Source of the DNA: Chloroflexota bacterium
GTDB taxonomy: Bacteria > Chloroflexota > Anaerolineae > 4572-78 > J111
NCBI GenBank assembly: GCA_003694775.1
Contig: RFJV01000134.1
Span: forward strand, 1 to 7,319
Direction of reading: 5' to 3'
Length of the DNA stretch: 7,319 nucleotides
Below are positions 1-5,905 of this stretch, one piece after another; the first letter of the stretch is position 1; each line of letters starts with the position of its first letter. Position numbers and translations under genes: made by a program. Below the pieces are notes generated by a model that worked only from the letters and a program-made list of their open reading frames with translations, ran no database searches and was not told the DNA's origin.

Positions 1-723
1 AAAGAAAGCCAGCAGGAAGGTGAGGAGCGCCGCCCCGGAAACCAGCGCCGAGATGATGAAGATGATGGGGAAGAGAGGCCCGTACCACATCGGGCGGGCC
101 TTCACCACGGCAAAGATAGCCCCTGTGCCGCCGTGAACCCCCAGGGCGATGGGAATGCCCAGCACGCCCAGAATACGGACAATGCGCAGGTCCCGCGCCG
201 CCGATTGCTCCGACAGGTCGCTACTGCCAAAAGTGAGCAGACCGCACAGTTTGGCTTTCCAGTCGCTTCCTTCGGCGCACCGAATCAGGTCGCGGCGCAT
301 CAACAGCCACAGCTCCGTCAGCAGAACGATAATGTACAGGACGTAGAAGTGGATTTCTATTTCCAGCACGGACCACATATTGCGGTTGACAAAAACGGTC
401 CAAAACCGCTCCATATGTCCCAAATCCAGGAGGACAAAATTCAGGCCGGCAATCAAGGCAATCAGGGCCGAAAAAAGGGCCAGCCGGCCAATCGGCTCCA
501 GCTTTTTGAAATTGAACACGTAAATCATCGTGCTCAGCAGAAAGGAACCGGCAGAAAGACCGATGAAGTAGATGTAAAAGGCCACCCACAACCCCCAGGG
601 TACGATGTAGTTAAGGTTGGTGACCCCCAAACCCTGAATCGTTCTGATGAGCACTGCCGCCAGCCCAACGCCTGTGGCGACCAGCAGAATCAACCATCCT
701 GCAATGGTGATGACACGTTTCAT
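1..723 (-). CDS. NrfD/PsrC-family membrane subunit of a respiratory oxidoreductase (3' end cut by window)
   Basis: The frame runs open for 241 codons from the ATG at 721-723 to base 1 with no stop, so the C-terminus is missing. The product is an integral membrane protein with about six visible hydrophobic segments (near residues 7-27, 42-68, 79-101, 122-143, 183-206 and 217-241). Family hallmarks are the YIVPWGLWVAFYIYFIGLSAG stretch split over residues 39-59 and a DLGHMERFW motif at 100-108, which matches the conserved D-x-G-R-P-like loop after an NrfD helix. NrfD/PsrC/TtrC proteins anchor a four-cluster Fe-S subunit and exchange electrons with the quinone pool. The gene just upstream encodes exactly such an Fe-S protein. 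An AGGAG ribosome site at 731-735, seven bases before the ATG, supports the start. Members are usually 300-400 residues, so roughly a third may be missing. The enzyme's substrate cannot be read from this subunit. Confidence 0.9.
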   Translation of the reverse strand, partial: MKRVITIAGWLILLVATGVGLAAVLIRTIQGLGVTNLNYIVPWGLWVAFYIYFIGLSAGSFLLSTMIYVFNFKKLEPIGRLALFSALIALIAGLNFVLLDLGHMERFWTVFVNRNMWSVLEIEIHFYVLYIIVLLTELWLLMRRDLIRCAEGSDWKAKLCGLLTFGSSDLSEQSAARDLRIVRILGVLGIPIALGVHGGTGAIFAVVKARPMWYGPLFPIIFIISALVSGAALLTFLLAFF

Positions 724-730
724 AGGTGTT

Positions 731-735
731 CTCCT
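731..735 (-). promoter_or_regulatory. Ribosome binding site of the NrfD-like gene
   Basis: The minus strand reads AGGAG seven bases before the ATG. It fixes the start of a frame that has no stop in the window. Confidence 0.7.
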
Positions 736-754
736 GTAAATAGTTGGTTAGTTA

Positions 755-841
755 GGGAGTTGGGGAGTTTATGAGTTGGAGAGCTGAGAGCTATCTATCT
801 CCTCATCTCCCAATCTCCCAATCTCCCAATTTCCAATCCCA
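755..841. repeat. Low-complexity tandem repeat with complementary flank between the Fe-S and NrfD genes
   Basis: ATCTCCCA occurs three times in tandem at 805-812, 813-820 and 821-828, followed by decayed copies to about 841. The stretch at 755-779 is G-rich (GGGAGTTGGGGAG...TTGGAGAG) and roughly complementary to the repeat. The transcript could therefore fold into an imperfect hairpin in the 126-base gap between the Fe-S and NrfD genes. Possible roles are dampening or processing of the downstream message, or none. Short TTGGGAGA-type repeats are scattered in many large bacterial genomes and may be mere slippage products. Confidence 0.6.
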
Positions 842-849
842 GGTCTCTT

Positions 850-1770
850 TCAGACGAGATAATATACCGAAGGTTCCGTCCCCAATTCTTCTTTCAACCG
901 CATATGGGAACGGCTGGCAATGAGCTTTGATACCACGCTGTCCGGGTCGTCCAGGTCGCCAAAATGGATGGCCCGCCCGATGCACGTCTCGGCGCAGGCG
1001 GGGAGCATACCCCGGTAAATACGGTGCAGGCAGAAATGGCACTTGCGGGCGTTCCCCACCGGCGAACCGCCTTCGGCCCGAACCCGGCCCTCGTTATATT
1101 CCGGGGAAGCCGAGGTCTCGTACGGTTGGGCCGGGTCAGTGAAGGTTTTGCCCAGGTCGATAAAGCGGGAACCGTAGGGGCAGGCAGTCAGGCAGTAGCG
1201 GCAACCGATGCAGATGTCGTAATCAATCACCACAATACCATCCTGTTCCCGCTTCCATGTCGCGCCGACCGGACAGACCGGTGTACAGGGGGGATTTTCG
1301 CAGTGCAGGCAGGGCTTGTACATGAAAACGCGGCGTACATTGGGGTATGTCCCCACTTCCTGCTCCAGCACCACATTGTAAGAAACTTCGGGCGGGGTCA
1401 TATTTTCTGCTTTGCAGGCAATGGTGCAGGCCCTGCAACCGGTACATTTTTTCAGGTCAACCGCCATCCCGAAGCGTACCTTTTCCCCCTGCGAAATTTT
1501 TTTCAGGGCACGCTGTAAGTCGGCCAGCATGTGGTCCACCACGCTGGCTTCCCCGGAGATAGGCTCAATGCCGGCATCGTTGGGCGCGGGCGGGTCAACC
1601 GGCGGCTCAGCGGTATCCGCGGCGGAAACTTCAGCCGCCTGGGCTACCTCTGCCTCATCCAACTGCATAATCGCCGGCGCCATCAATCCGGCAAAAACAG
1701 CACTGGCAAACTTGCCCAACATCCGCCGCCGCGTCTCCAGCGCGGCGGGGGCAGTTTGAGGTTGGTTCAT
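850..1770 (-). CDS. Tat-exported four-cluster [4Fe-4S] ferredoxin-like electron-transfer subunit (NrfC/TtrB/PsrB type)
   Basis: This 306-residue protein passes electrons between an NrfD-type membrane anchor and a catalytic subunit. A twin-arginine signal (TRRRMLGKF near residues 13-21) and a hydrophobic stretch ending near AQAA predict export folded across the membrane. Four cysteine sets follow: [35 protein letters not shown], and a split set CHFC-x11-CAETC. This is the pattern of the DmsB/NrfC/PsrB/TtrB family, which carries four [4Fe-4S] clusters. About 45 residues separate the third and fourth sets, an insert typical of longer family members. The ATG at 1768-1770 is chosen because a perfect AAGGAGG lies six bases upstream; a longer frame from 1842 lacks such a site and would put extra residues before the Tat signal. 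It is transcribed toward the NrfD gene, 126 bases ahead. Which acceptor or donor the complex uses is not shown. Confidence 0.93.
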   Translation of the reverse strand: MNQPQTAPAALETRRRMLGKFASAVFAGLMAPAIMQLDEAEVAQAAEVSAADTAEPPVDPPAPNDAGIEPISGEASVVDHMLADLQRALKKISQGEKVRFGMAVDLKKCTGCRACTIACKAENMTPPEVSYNVVLEQEVGTYPNVRRVFMYKPCLHCENPPCTPVCPVGATWKREQDGIVVIDYDICIGCRYCLTACPYGSRFIDLGKTFTDPAQPYETSASPEYNEGRVRAEGGSPVGNARKCHFCLHRIYRGMLPACAETCIGRAIHFGDLDDPDSVVSKLIASRSHMRLKEELGTEPSVYYLV

Positions 1771-1776
1771 AACATT

Positions 1777-1783
1777 CCTCCTT
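1777..1783 (-). promoter_or_regulatory. Strong ribosome binding site of the Fe-S subunit gene
   Basis: The minus strand reads AAGGAGG, six bases before the ATG at 1768-1770. This decides the start against the upstream in-frame ATG at 1840-1842. Confidence 0.85.
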
Positions 1784-1854
1784 GAAGTACAGGTTGTTTG
1801 GTAACGCCAAAATAGGGGTGAAAGTGGCTTTTTCCCCGGCAAACACGCATATAG

Positions 1855-1888
1855 CGTAAAGCCAGCAAGTTACCTATCAAGCTTTACG
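1855..1888. repeat. Inverted repeat upstream of the Fe-S gene
   Basis: CGTAAAGC at 1855-1862 and GCTTTACG at 1881-1888 are exact reverse complements separated by 18 bases. Outside them, AACACG at 1842-1847 and GTGTGTT at 1888-1894 extend the symmetry with a bulge. It could be a two-site operator or an RNA stem in the leader of the Fe-S gene; sequence alone does not decide. Confidence 0.5.
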
Positions 1889-1895
1889 TGTGTTG

Positions 1896-1905
1896 GCTGT
1901 ACAGC
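1896..1905. promoter_or_regulatory. GCTGTACAGC palindrome, possible operator
   Basis: A perfect 10-base palindrome, extended by GTTG on the left (one base offset) and AAC on the right. It lies upstream of the Fe-S gene beside the longer inverted repeat. LuxR-type regulators bind short palindromes of this size, so the response regulator at 2096-2737 is a candidate binder, but no known consensus is matched. Confidence 0.35.
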
Positions 1906-1947
1906 AACCTGACCGGGTTTTTTGTTGGTTTGAGTAGATACGCTTTT

Positions 1948-1977
1948 AGTATACGGGGGATAAGGGGTGCTTGAGAA
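1948..1977 (-). promoter_or_regulatory. Candidate sigma-70-like promoter for the Fe-S/NrfD genes
   Basis: On the minus strand TTCTCA (1972-1977) and TATACT (1948-1953) are separated by 18 bases. The -10 matches five of six consensus bases; the -35 is weak, as expected for an activated promoter. A start near 1941 would give a leader of about 170 bases that includes the inverted repeats. Confidence 0.35.
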
Positions 1978-2034
1978 GGGTAGGATACACGGATTTTTCA
2001 GGCGCGGGGTTAGGCAGAAACTTCGGAGATAGAT

Positions 2035-2061
2035 GGGGGAATAAATCCGCGAAAACTGCGG
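2035..2061 (-). terminator. Second of two related hairpins after the response regulator gene
   Basis: Arms CCGC (2047-2050) and GCGG (2058-2061) enclose a 7-base loop. Read on the minus strand, the stem is followed by ATTTATT and then a C run. It resembles the hairpin at 2070-2095 in sequence and layout. The stem is short, so as a terminator it would be weak. Confidence 0.35.
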
Positions 2062-2069
2062 TGCAGAAA

Positions 2070-2095
2070 GGGGAAAATTCCGTATAAACTACGGA
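2070..2095 (-). terminator. Hairpin directly after the response regulator stop codon, possible weak terminator
   Basis: Arms TCCGTA (2079-2084) and TACGGA (2090-2095) are exact complements around a 5-base loop, starting at the base next to the TAA stop. On the minus strand the stem is followed by ATTTTCC. The position fits an intrinsic terminator of the sensor operon, but the T run is short, so some read-through into the Fe-S gene is likely. Confidence 0.5.
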
Positions 2096-2737
2096 TTAAT
2101 CCAGCAATCCGTGGTCTCTGGCGTAGCGTACCAGCTCCACACGACTGTTGAGACCAAGTTTGCTGGTCAAATTGGCCCGGTGACTTTCCACCGTGCGCAC
2201 GCTGATGGTTAGCCGCTCGGCAATCTGGCGGTTGGTGTAGCCTTCGGCAATCAGCCGCAGAACTTCCACCTCGCGTGGAGTGAGGGTTTCCACCGGGCCT
2301 TTGAGGGGCGCTGATGGCGGGACTATATCCTTGAGCAGGGCGCGGGTCATTACAGGATGGACGTAAAGGTCGCCCCGCCACACGGCGCGAATGGCGTTTA
2401 ACAGTTCCGTTTCGACCGCCCGCTTGACGATGTAGCCCGCCGCGCCGGCCTGAATGGCCTCTCGCAGGAGACTTTCATCTTCATGGACGGTCAGGATGAG
2501 AATGCGGGTTTGCGGCAGGTGCTGTTTGATGCGCCGCGTCAGTTCGATGCCGCCGGGGCCGGGCATGCTGATGTCTAACAGGACTACATCCGGGGCCAGC
2601 TCCAGAATCAGGCGCAGGGCGGTTTCACCGTCGCCAGCCTCCCCCACCACCGACAGGTCTTCTTCGGTGTTGAGTAAACTGCGCAGACCGGCGCGCAGAA
2701 CACCGTGGTCATCGGCCAGAAAGATGCGAATGGGCAT
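2096..2737 (-). CDS. NarL/FixJ-family response regulator with LuxR-type DNA-binding domain
   Basis: This 213-residue protein is of full family length. The receiver domain (residues 3-118) has the acidic pair D9-D10, phosphoacceptor D55 in VVLLDISMPG, switch T83 and K105 in GYIVK. The C-terminal LuxR-type helix-turn-helix (about 150-207) carries LTPREVEVLRLIAEGYTN, then IAERLTISVRTVESHRANL as the recognition region. It is expected to be phosphorylated by the kinase encoded just upstream and then to bind promoters. Its ATG lies 29 bases inside the kinase gene and is preceded by GGAGG at 2745-2749, so the two are translationally coupled. The nearest plausible targets are the Fe-S/NrfD genes downstream and the divergent region at 5633-5905. 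TtrR of tetrathionate systems and NarL of nitrate systems are of the same domain class; which one it resembles most needs a tree. Confidence 0.95.
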   Translation of the reverse strand: MPIRIFLADDHGVLRAGLRSLLNTEEDLSVVGEAGDGETALRLILELAPDVVLLDISMPGPGGIELTRRIKQHLPQTRILILTVHEDESLLREAIQAGAAGYIVKRAVETELLNAIRAVWRGDLYVHPVMTRALLKDIVPPSAPLKGPVETLTPREVEVLRLIAEGYTNRQIAERLTISVRTVESHRANLTSKLGLNSRVELVRYARDHGLLD

Positions 2738-4706
2738 GCTTTACCTCCACAAAAATAGTGGTTCCCTTGCCGGGCGTGCTTTCGATGGAGAGTGTACCGC
2801 CCAGCATCTCTGCCCGTTCCCGCATACCAAACAGCCCCAACCGACCGTCCTTTTCTGCCACCGTTTCTGGCAAAAAGCCAATGCCGTCATCTTCTACAAT
2901 GGCGACCAGCCGGTCCCCCCGCCGTTCCAGCAAGACGCCAACCCGGCTGGCGCGGGCGTGCCGGGCCACGTTGGTCAGGGCTTCCTGTACAATGCGGTAC
3001 AGGGCTGTTTCCACATCCGGCGGCAGGCGCTCACCTTCCAGCCCCACTGCCTCGAACTGCACCTTCAGGTGATGCTGGCGGCTGTAGGTATCCACGTACT
3101 GCCGCAGGGCGGCCACCAGCCCCACGTGGTCCAGACTGGCAGGGCGCAGGTCCATTGCCAGGCGGTGCAGGTTTTCCAGGATGCGGTCGGTCATCTGCCG
3201 GAGTTCAGCGGTACGGTGCAGGAGAGTTTCCGGGGTGTCTACCTCCCGCTCCAGCAGACGCAGACCAACCATTAATGAAGTGAGGGCCTGCCCGGCTTCG
3301 TCGTGCAGTTCGCGGGCGATGCGGCGGCGCTCCTCTTCCTGGGCGGCGATGATGCGCTCCAGCAGTTGCCCGCGCAGAACTTCGCGGCGGGCCAGTTCGG
3401 CGACCAGCCGGCGGCGCTGGCGTTCCGCGTCTACGGCGACCCCCACCTGCCGTCCAATGGCCCCGGCCAGCTCTACCTGCTCGGCTTGAAAGGGCTGGCC
3501 GGTGTGAAGGGCCAGATTGAGGACACCCAGCGGCTGGTTGTGCGAGACAAGGGGGATGCTCAGATGCCGGTCGAAGCAGGCTTCCGGGCCGTGATGGTCG
3601 GCGGCCCGGCGCAAGCGGGGACACTCCTGCCGCAGAATGGGCAACTGCCAGTCGCTTTGGGCGTGCAGGATGTCCAGACAGCGGCACGGCTCTATATTCG
3701 GGGCCACTTCGCGGCTCAGAAAATCCTCCGAAAGTCCCTGGGCGGCAATAATTACCGGGGTATCGGTTCCTTCCTCCCGGAGCACTACCCAGCCGGCGGT
3801 ACAGCCAAGCGCGTTTAAGGCGCTTCGCAGGGCGGCATCCAGCACCTCCGACAGGTTGCGCGCCCCAGAAACGGCGCGGGCAACAGCATTGAGGGCGGCT
3901 AACTGCCGGTTCTGGCGCAGGAGTTCATCGCGGAAGCGGGCCAGGTCTTCGGTCATCGTGTTGAAGGCGGCGGTCAGTTCGCCCACCTCGTCGGTCATAC
4001 GGACAGGTGGACGCAGGTGCAGGTCGCCCTTGCTGACGGCGCGGGTCGCGGTCAGCAGGTCGAAAATGGGGCGGGTGAGGATGCGGGTCAGCAGGAGCAC
4101 GGCTACCGCGCCCAGCCCCAGTGCGGCCAGGGTGGTCAGCATAAGGCGGCGGGTGGCCTCGGCCACGGTTGCCTCCAGCCGCCGGTGCGAAAGCCCCAGC
4201 CGCACCACGCCCAGTTTACCCTCAAAGATGGGCGCGGCCACGTCGGTAATCAACCCTTCATCGCTGTTTAGAATCTGCACCTGCCAGGGGACATCGGCAG
4301 GAAGGGGATTAGCGGTCAGCAAGTCGGGTGGAAGCCGGTTGGGAAAAGAATGCGCCAGCGGCTGGCCCTGCGGGTTCAGCACAAAAACGTAGCGCACATC
4401 GGGGTTGGTTTCCAGGGTAGCACGCAGTTCCTGGTTCAGGCCGAAGATATTTTGAGTAAGAATGAGGTCGGTGGCGTCTTCTGCCAGGTCGCGGGTAATG
4501 GCAATGCCGCGCTCTTCCAGACTCTGGCGCAAATCGCTTGCCAGTTCGACCTGCACCTGCACTGTCACTGCCAGACCGAGCAGGAGAATGGTTGCCAGCA
4601 CCATTCCCAGCAGTTTGTAGCGAATAGAGATACCGGTTATCCACCGCCACAGCCGGCGTCCCCACCGGCGCCAGCGTGCAGATGCTGTCCGTTCTGCGGC
4701 GTTCAT
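2709..4706 (-). CDS. Membrane sensor histidine kinase, NarX class: extracytoplasmic sensor, HAMP, GAF, HisKA_3, HATPase
   Basis: This 665-residue kinase should pass a signal from outside the membrane to the response regulator. Transmembrane helices lie near 34-52 and 188-208, enclosing an extracytoplasmic domain of about 135 residues. A HAMP linker (209-262, with TRPIFDLLTATRAVSKGD) and a GAF domain (about 280-425) follow. The HisKA_3 dimerization region has phospho-acceptor H468 in RIARELHDEAGQ. The ATPase has N579 in EALTNVARHA, the G1 box DDGIG (606-610) and the G2 box GLFGMRERAEMLGG (624-637). All catalytic motifs are present. The GAF domain contains four spread cysteines, C341-x-C343-x18-C362-x14-C377, unusual for a simple GAF and possibly a metal or redox site. 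The start overlaps the stop of the binding-protein gene as ATGA, and the 3' end overlaps the regulator gene by 29 bases. The receptor lipoprotein is likely its partner; the ligand is unknown. Confidence 0.95.
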   Translation of the reverse strand: MNAAERTASARWRRWGRRLWRWITGISIRYKLLGMVLATILLLGLAVTVQVQVELASDLRQSLEERGIAITRDLAEDATDLILTQNIFGLNQELRATLETNPDVRYVFVLNPQGQPLAHSFPNRLPPDLLTANPLPADVPWQVQILNSDEGLITDVAAPIFEGKLGVVRLGLSHRRLEATVAEATRRLMLTTLAALGLGAVAVLLLTRILTRPIFDLLTATRAVSKGDLHLRPPVRMTDEVGELTAAFNTMTEDLARFRDELLRQNRQLAALNAVARAVSGARNLSEVLDAALRSALNALGCTAGWVVLREEGTDTPVIIAAQGLSEDFLSREVAPNIEPCRCLDILHAQSDWQLPILRQECPRLRRAADHHGPEACFDRHLSIPLVSHNQPLGVLNLALHTGQPFQAEQVELAGAIGRQVGVAVDAERQRRRLVAELARREVLRGQLLERIIAAQEEERRRIARELHDEAGQALTSLMVGLRLLEREVDTPETLLHRTAELRQMTDRILENLHRLAMDLRPASLDHVGLVAALRQYVDTYSRQHHLKVQFEAVGLEGERLPPDVETALYRIVQEALTNVARHARASRVGVLLERRGDRLVAIVEDDGIGFLPETVAEKDGRLGLFGMRERAEMLGGTLSIESTPGKGTTIFVEVKHAHSHLSGR
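2745..2749 (-). promoter_or_regulatory. Ribosome binding site of the response regulator inside the kinase gene
   Basis: The minus strand reads GGAGG seven bases before the regulator ATG. It lies within the last codons of the kinase gene, consistent with coupled translation. Confidence 0.7.
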
Positions 4707-5632
4707 TTCTGCCAGCCTCGAACCTGTGCCGCCATCCGGCGGATGTCTTCATAGGTGGCGGAGTTGGGCGGGGTAAAATGGTCAACATGGAGCGCCTGCA
4801 GGGCCTGTTTGCCCTGGGTGTCGCGGTTCATTTCCAGCAGGGCCTGCCGGAGGGCATTCTTGAGTGTGGTATCGAGCGCCGGATGGACCACCACCGGGGG
4901 AATACCGAAACGGGGTGAGCGTTCGATAACCCGCAGGCGGGAGGCAAGGTTGGGTTCGGCGCGCAGAAGCGCCTCAAAGACCAGCGAATCGACGCTGGCC
5001 CCATCGACTATCGCCTCTGCCACGGCGCGAATGGAGTTGTCGTGGCTGTAGGTGTAGATGGTTTCGTCAAAGAATGATTCGGGTGATTCACCCATCTGCA
5101 GGAGACGGTACTGTACGTAAAGCCGTCCGGAGTTGGAGAGAGGGTCGGAAAAGGCAAAGCGGCGGCCGCGCAGGTCGGCAAAATTCCAGAGGGGACTGTC
5201 GGCAGGTACAATAATCAGGGATTGGTAGGTGATTTGGCCGTTAATTTCCGGAACAACCAGCAGTTCCAGGTAGCCTTCCCGTTCTCCTTCTACAAAAGCA
5301 CCCCCGCAAACAAACCCTACATCGGCCTGTCCGGTGCGCAGAAGTTCGTTGATTTCGGCGTAAGTGGGACGCTGGAGAAGCTCCACGGGACGGTCCAGCC
5401 GGCGGGCCAGATAGTCGAGGAGCGGGCTGTAGGTGTCGAAGGTGGCTTTGGGGGAGATGACCGCGGCCACCGCTACCCGCAGAGGAAGCTTGCCAGGCGC
5501 ACGCTCCACGGCGACAACCGCTCCCCGGTCCTCAACATTGAGCTGAACATAGGGGTACGGTGACGAATCACGGCAGGCGGTGAGAAACAGCAACACTAAC
5601 CCTATCCCTAGAAAGAGAAATTCTCTGCGCAT
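4703..5632 (-). CDS. PhnD-like extracytoplasmic binding lipoprotein, probable ligand receptor of the adjacent kinase
   Basis: This protein has 309 residues from the ATG at 5630-5632. A signal with two early arginines and a hydrophobic core ends in lipobox LTAC, so C20 should be lipidated and the protein tethered to the outer face of the membrane. The mature chain shows the PhnD/phosphonate-type binding fold: [20 protein letters not shown] (51-70), [20 protein letters not shown] (91-110), then [18 protein letters not shown] (153-170) and a [10 protein letters not shown] segment (211-220). Relatives include ABC transport proteins, the sensor part of TtrS and the arsenite receptor AioX. No ABC permease or ATPase genes are near, and the stop overlaps the kinase start (ATGA), which argues for sensing rather than transport. 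C109 is the only cysteine in the chain besides the lipobox. An in-frame ATG at 5642-5644 would add four residues; the downstream one is preferred because GGAAAG lies four bases before it. The ligand is unknown. Confidence 0.88.
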   Translation of the reverse strand: MRREFLFLGIGLVLLFLTACRDSSPYPYVQLNVEDRGAVVAVERAPGKLPLRVAVAAVISPKATFDTYSPLLDYLARRLDRPVELLQRPTYAEINELLRTGQADVGFVCGGAFVEGEREGYLELLVVPEINGQITYQSLIIVPADSPLWNFADLRGRRFAFSDPLSNSGRLYVQYRLLQMGESPESFFDETIYTYSHDNSIRAVAEAIVDGASVDSLVFEALLRAEPNLASRLRVIERSPRFGIPPVVVHPALDTTLKNALRQALLEMNRDTQGKQALQALHVDHFTPPNSATYEDIRRMAAQVRGWQK

Positions 5633-5667
5633 CGTTCTTTCCATTCATTTTGCTTATTACACTCCCC

Positions 5668-5695
5668 AGTTTACCCAATAATTGTTATTATTCAA
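5668..5695 (-). promoter_or_regulatory. Candidate promoter of the sensor operon
   Basis: On the minus strand TTGAAT (5690-5695) and TAAACT (5668-5673) are separated by 16 bases, each matching four of six consensus bases. The AT-rich spacer holds a small palindrome, AATAA-TTG-TTATT (5677-5689). The inverted repeat at 5705-5729 lies directly upstream, a common place for an activator site. Confidence 0.4.
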
Positions 5696-5704
5696 AACGG
5701 GTGC

Positions 5705-5729
5705 GTCCAGAATTTTAGGAATTCTGGAC
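5705..5729. promoter_or_regulatory. Inverted repeat 1 of the divergent control region
   Basis: GTCCAGAATT (5705-5714) and AATTCTGGAC (5720-5729) are exact reverse complements around TTAGG. The repeat lies about 10 bases upstream of the candidate sensor-operon -35. It shares its GTCCA/TGGAC ends with the other two repeats here. It is a likely protein-binding site; the binder is unknown. Confidence 0.6.
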
Positions 5730-5746
5730 AAACCGGGGAGGGATTC

Positions 5747-5763
5747 GTCCAGCAGAGCTGGAT
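5747..5763. promoter_or_regulatory. Inverted repeat 2 of the divergent control region
   Basis: TCCAGC (5748-5753) and GCTGGA (5757-5762) are exact complements around AGA. With flanking bases it reads GTCCA-N7-TGGAT, the same spacing as repeat 3 (GTCCA-N7-TGGAC). Confidence 0.5.
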
Positions 5764-5779
5764 GCTTCCGCACCCCCCT

Positions 5780-5804
5780 GTCTGTCCAAAAATTTTGGAC
5801 AGAC
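5780..5804. promoter_or_regulatory. Inverted repeat 3 of the divergent control region
   Basis: GTCTGTCCAAAA (5780-5791) and TTTTGGACAGAC (5793-5804) are perfect 12-base complements about a single central base. The right half shares 13 of 15 bases with the right half of repeat 1 (AATTyTGGACArACC at 5720-5734 and 5791-5805). With almost no loop it suits a dimeric DNA-binding protein better than an RNA hairpin. Confidence 0.6.
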
Positions 5805-5842
5805 CCATTCAAAACCAGGCCGGTCATCTGTGGACAAAACGC

Positions 5843-5871
5843 TTGCCGACATACCGGCGACGTGTTATACT
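5843..5871 (+). promoter_or_regulatory. Probable sigma-70-type promoter of trpB2
   Basis: TTGCCG (5843-5848) and TATACT (5866-5871) are separated by exactly 17 bases. The -10 matches five of six consensus bases and the -35 four. Transcription from about 5878 would give a leader of only some 28 bases, too short for a trp attenuator or T-box. A TGTGGACA half-site at 5830-5837 lies just upstream. Confidence 0.65.
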
Positions 5872-5892
5872 CTGCCTCAATCATGTAGCCTT

Positions 5893-5900
5893 GGAGGAGG
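5893..5900 (+). promoter_or_regulatory. Ribosome binding site of trpB2
   Basis: GGAGGAGG lies five bases before the ATG at 5906. It fixes this start rather than the in-frame ATG at 5762, which would place the promoter and inverted repeat 3 inside the gene. Confidence 0.85.
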
Positions 5901-5905
5901 TTCTT

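Larger units (their letters stand above)
1771..2095 (-). promoter_or_regulatory. Non-coding control region between the response regulator and the Fe-S/NrfD genes
   Basis: These 325 bases contain no credible gene. From the regulator side they hold two related hairpins (2035-2095), a candidate promoter (1948-1977), a GCTGTACAGC palindrome (1896-1905), a long inverted repeat (1855-1888) and the ribosome site of the Fe-S gene. The size and content fit separate, regulated transcription of the respiratory genes rather than plain read-through from the sensor operon. That the neighbouring response regulator binds here is an inference. Confidence 0.6.

Noticed and set aside
133..774. 213-codon plus-strand frame opposite the NrfD-like gene
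   Set aside because: Its product is rich in Q, N and H with no recognisable domain. The opposite strand encodes a clear multi-helix NrfD protein with a ribosome site.
1771..1842. Longer N-terminus for the Fe-S subunit from the ATG at 1842
   Set aside because: It would place 24 residues, including a cysteine, before the existing start, and the perfect AAGGAGG sits inside this extension right before the internal ATG.
1871..1877. TACCTAT, matching the E. coli NarL heptamer TACYYMT
   Set aside because: A single degenerate 7-base match is expected by chance, and the regulator's lineage differs from E. coli, so it is not evidence of binding.
2454..3275. 273-codon plus-strand frame opposite the regulator and kinase
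   Set aside because: It is a shadow of two well-supported genes and has no domain or ribosome site.
5762..5905. Longer N-terminus for TrpB2 from the ATG at 5762
   Set aside because: The extension does not look like TrpB2 and covers a good promoter, an inverted repeat and the GGAGGAGG site.
5872..5905. Tryptophan attenuator, T-box or leader peptide before trpB2
   Set aside because: The leader from the predicted start is only about 28 bases, and the sole small frame is ATG-TAG at 5883-5888, with no Trp codons.
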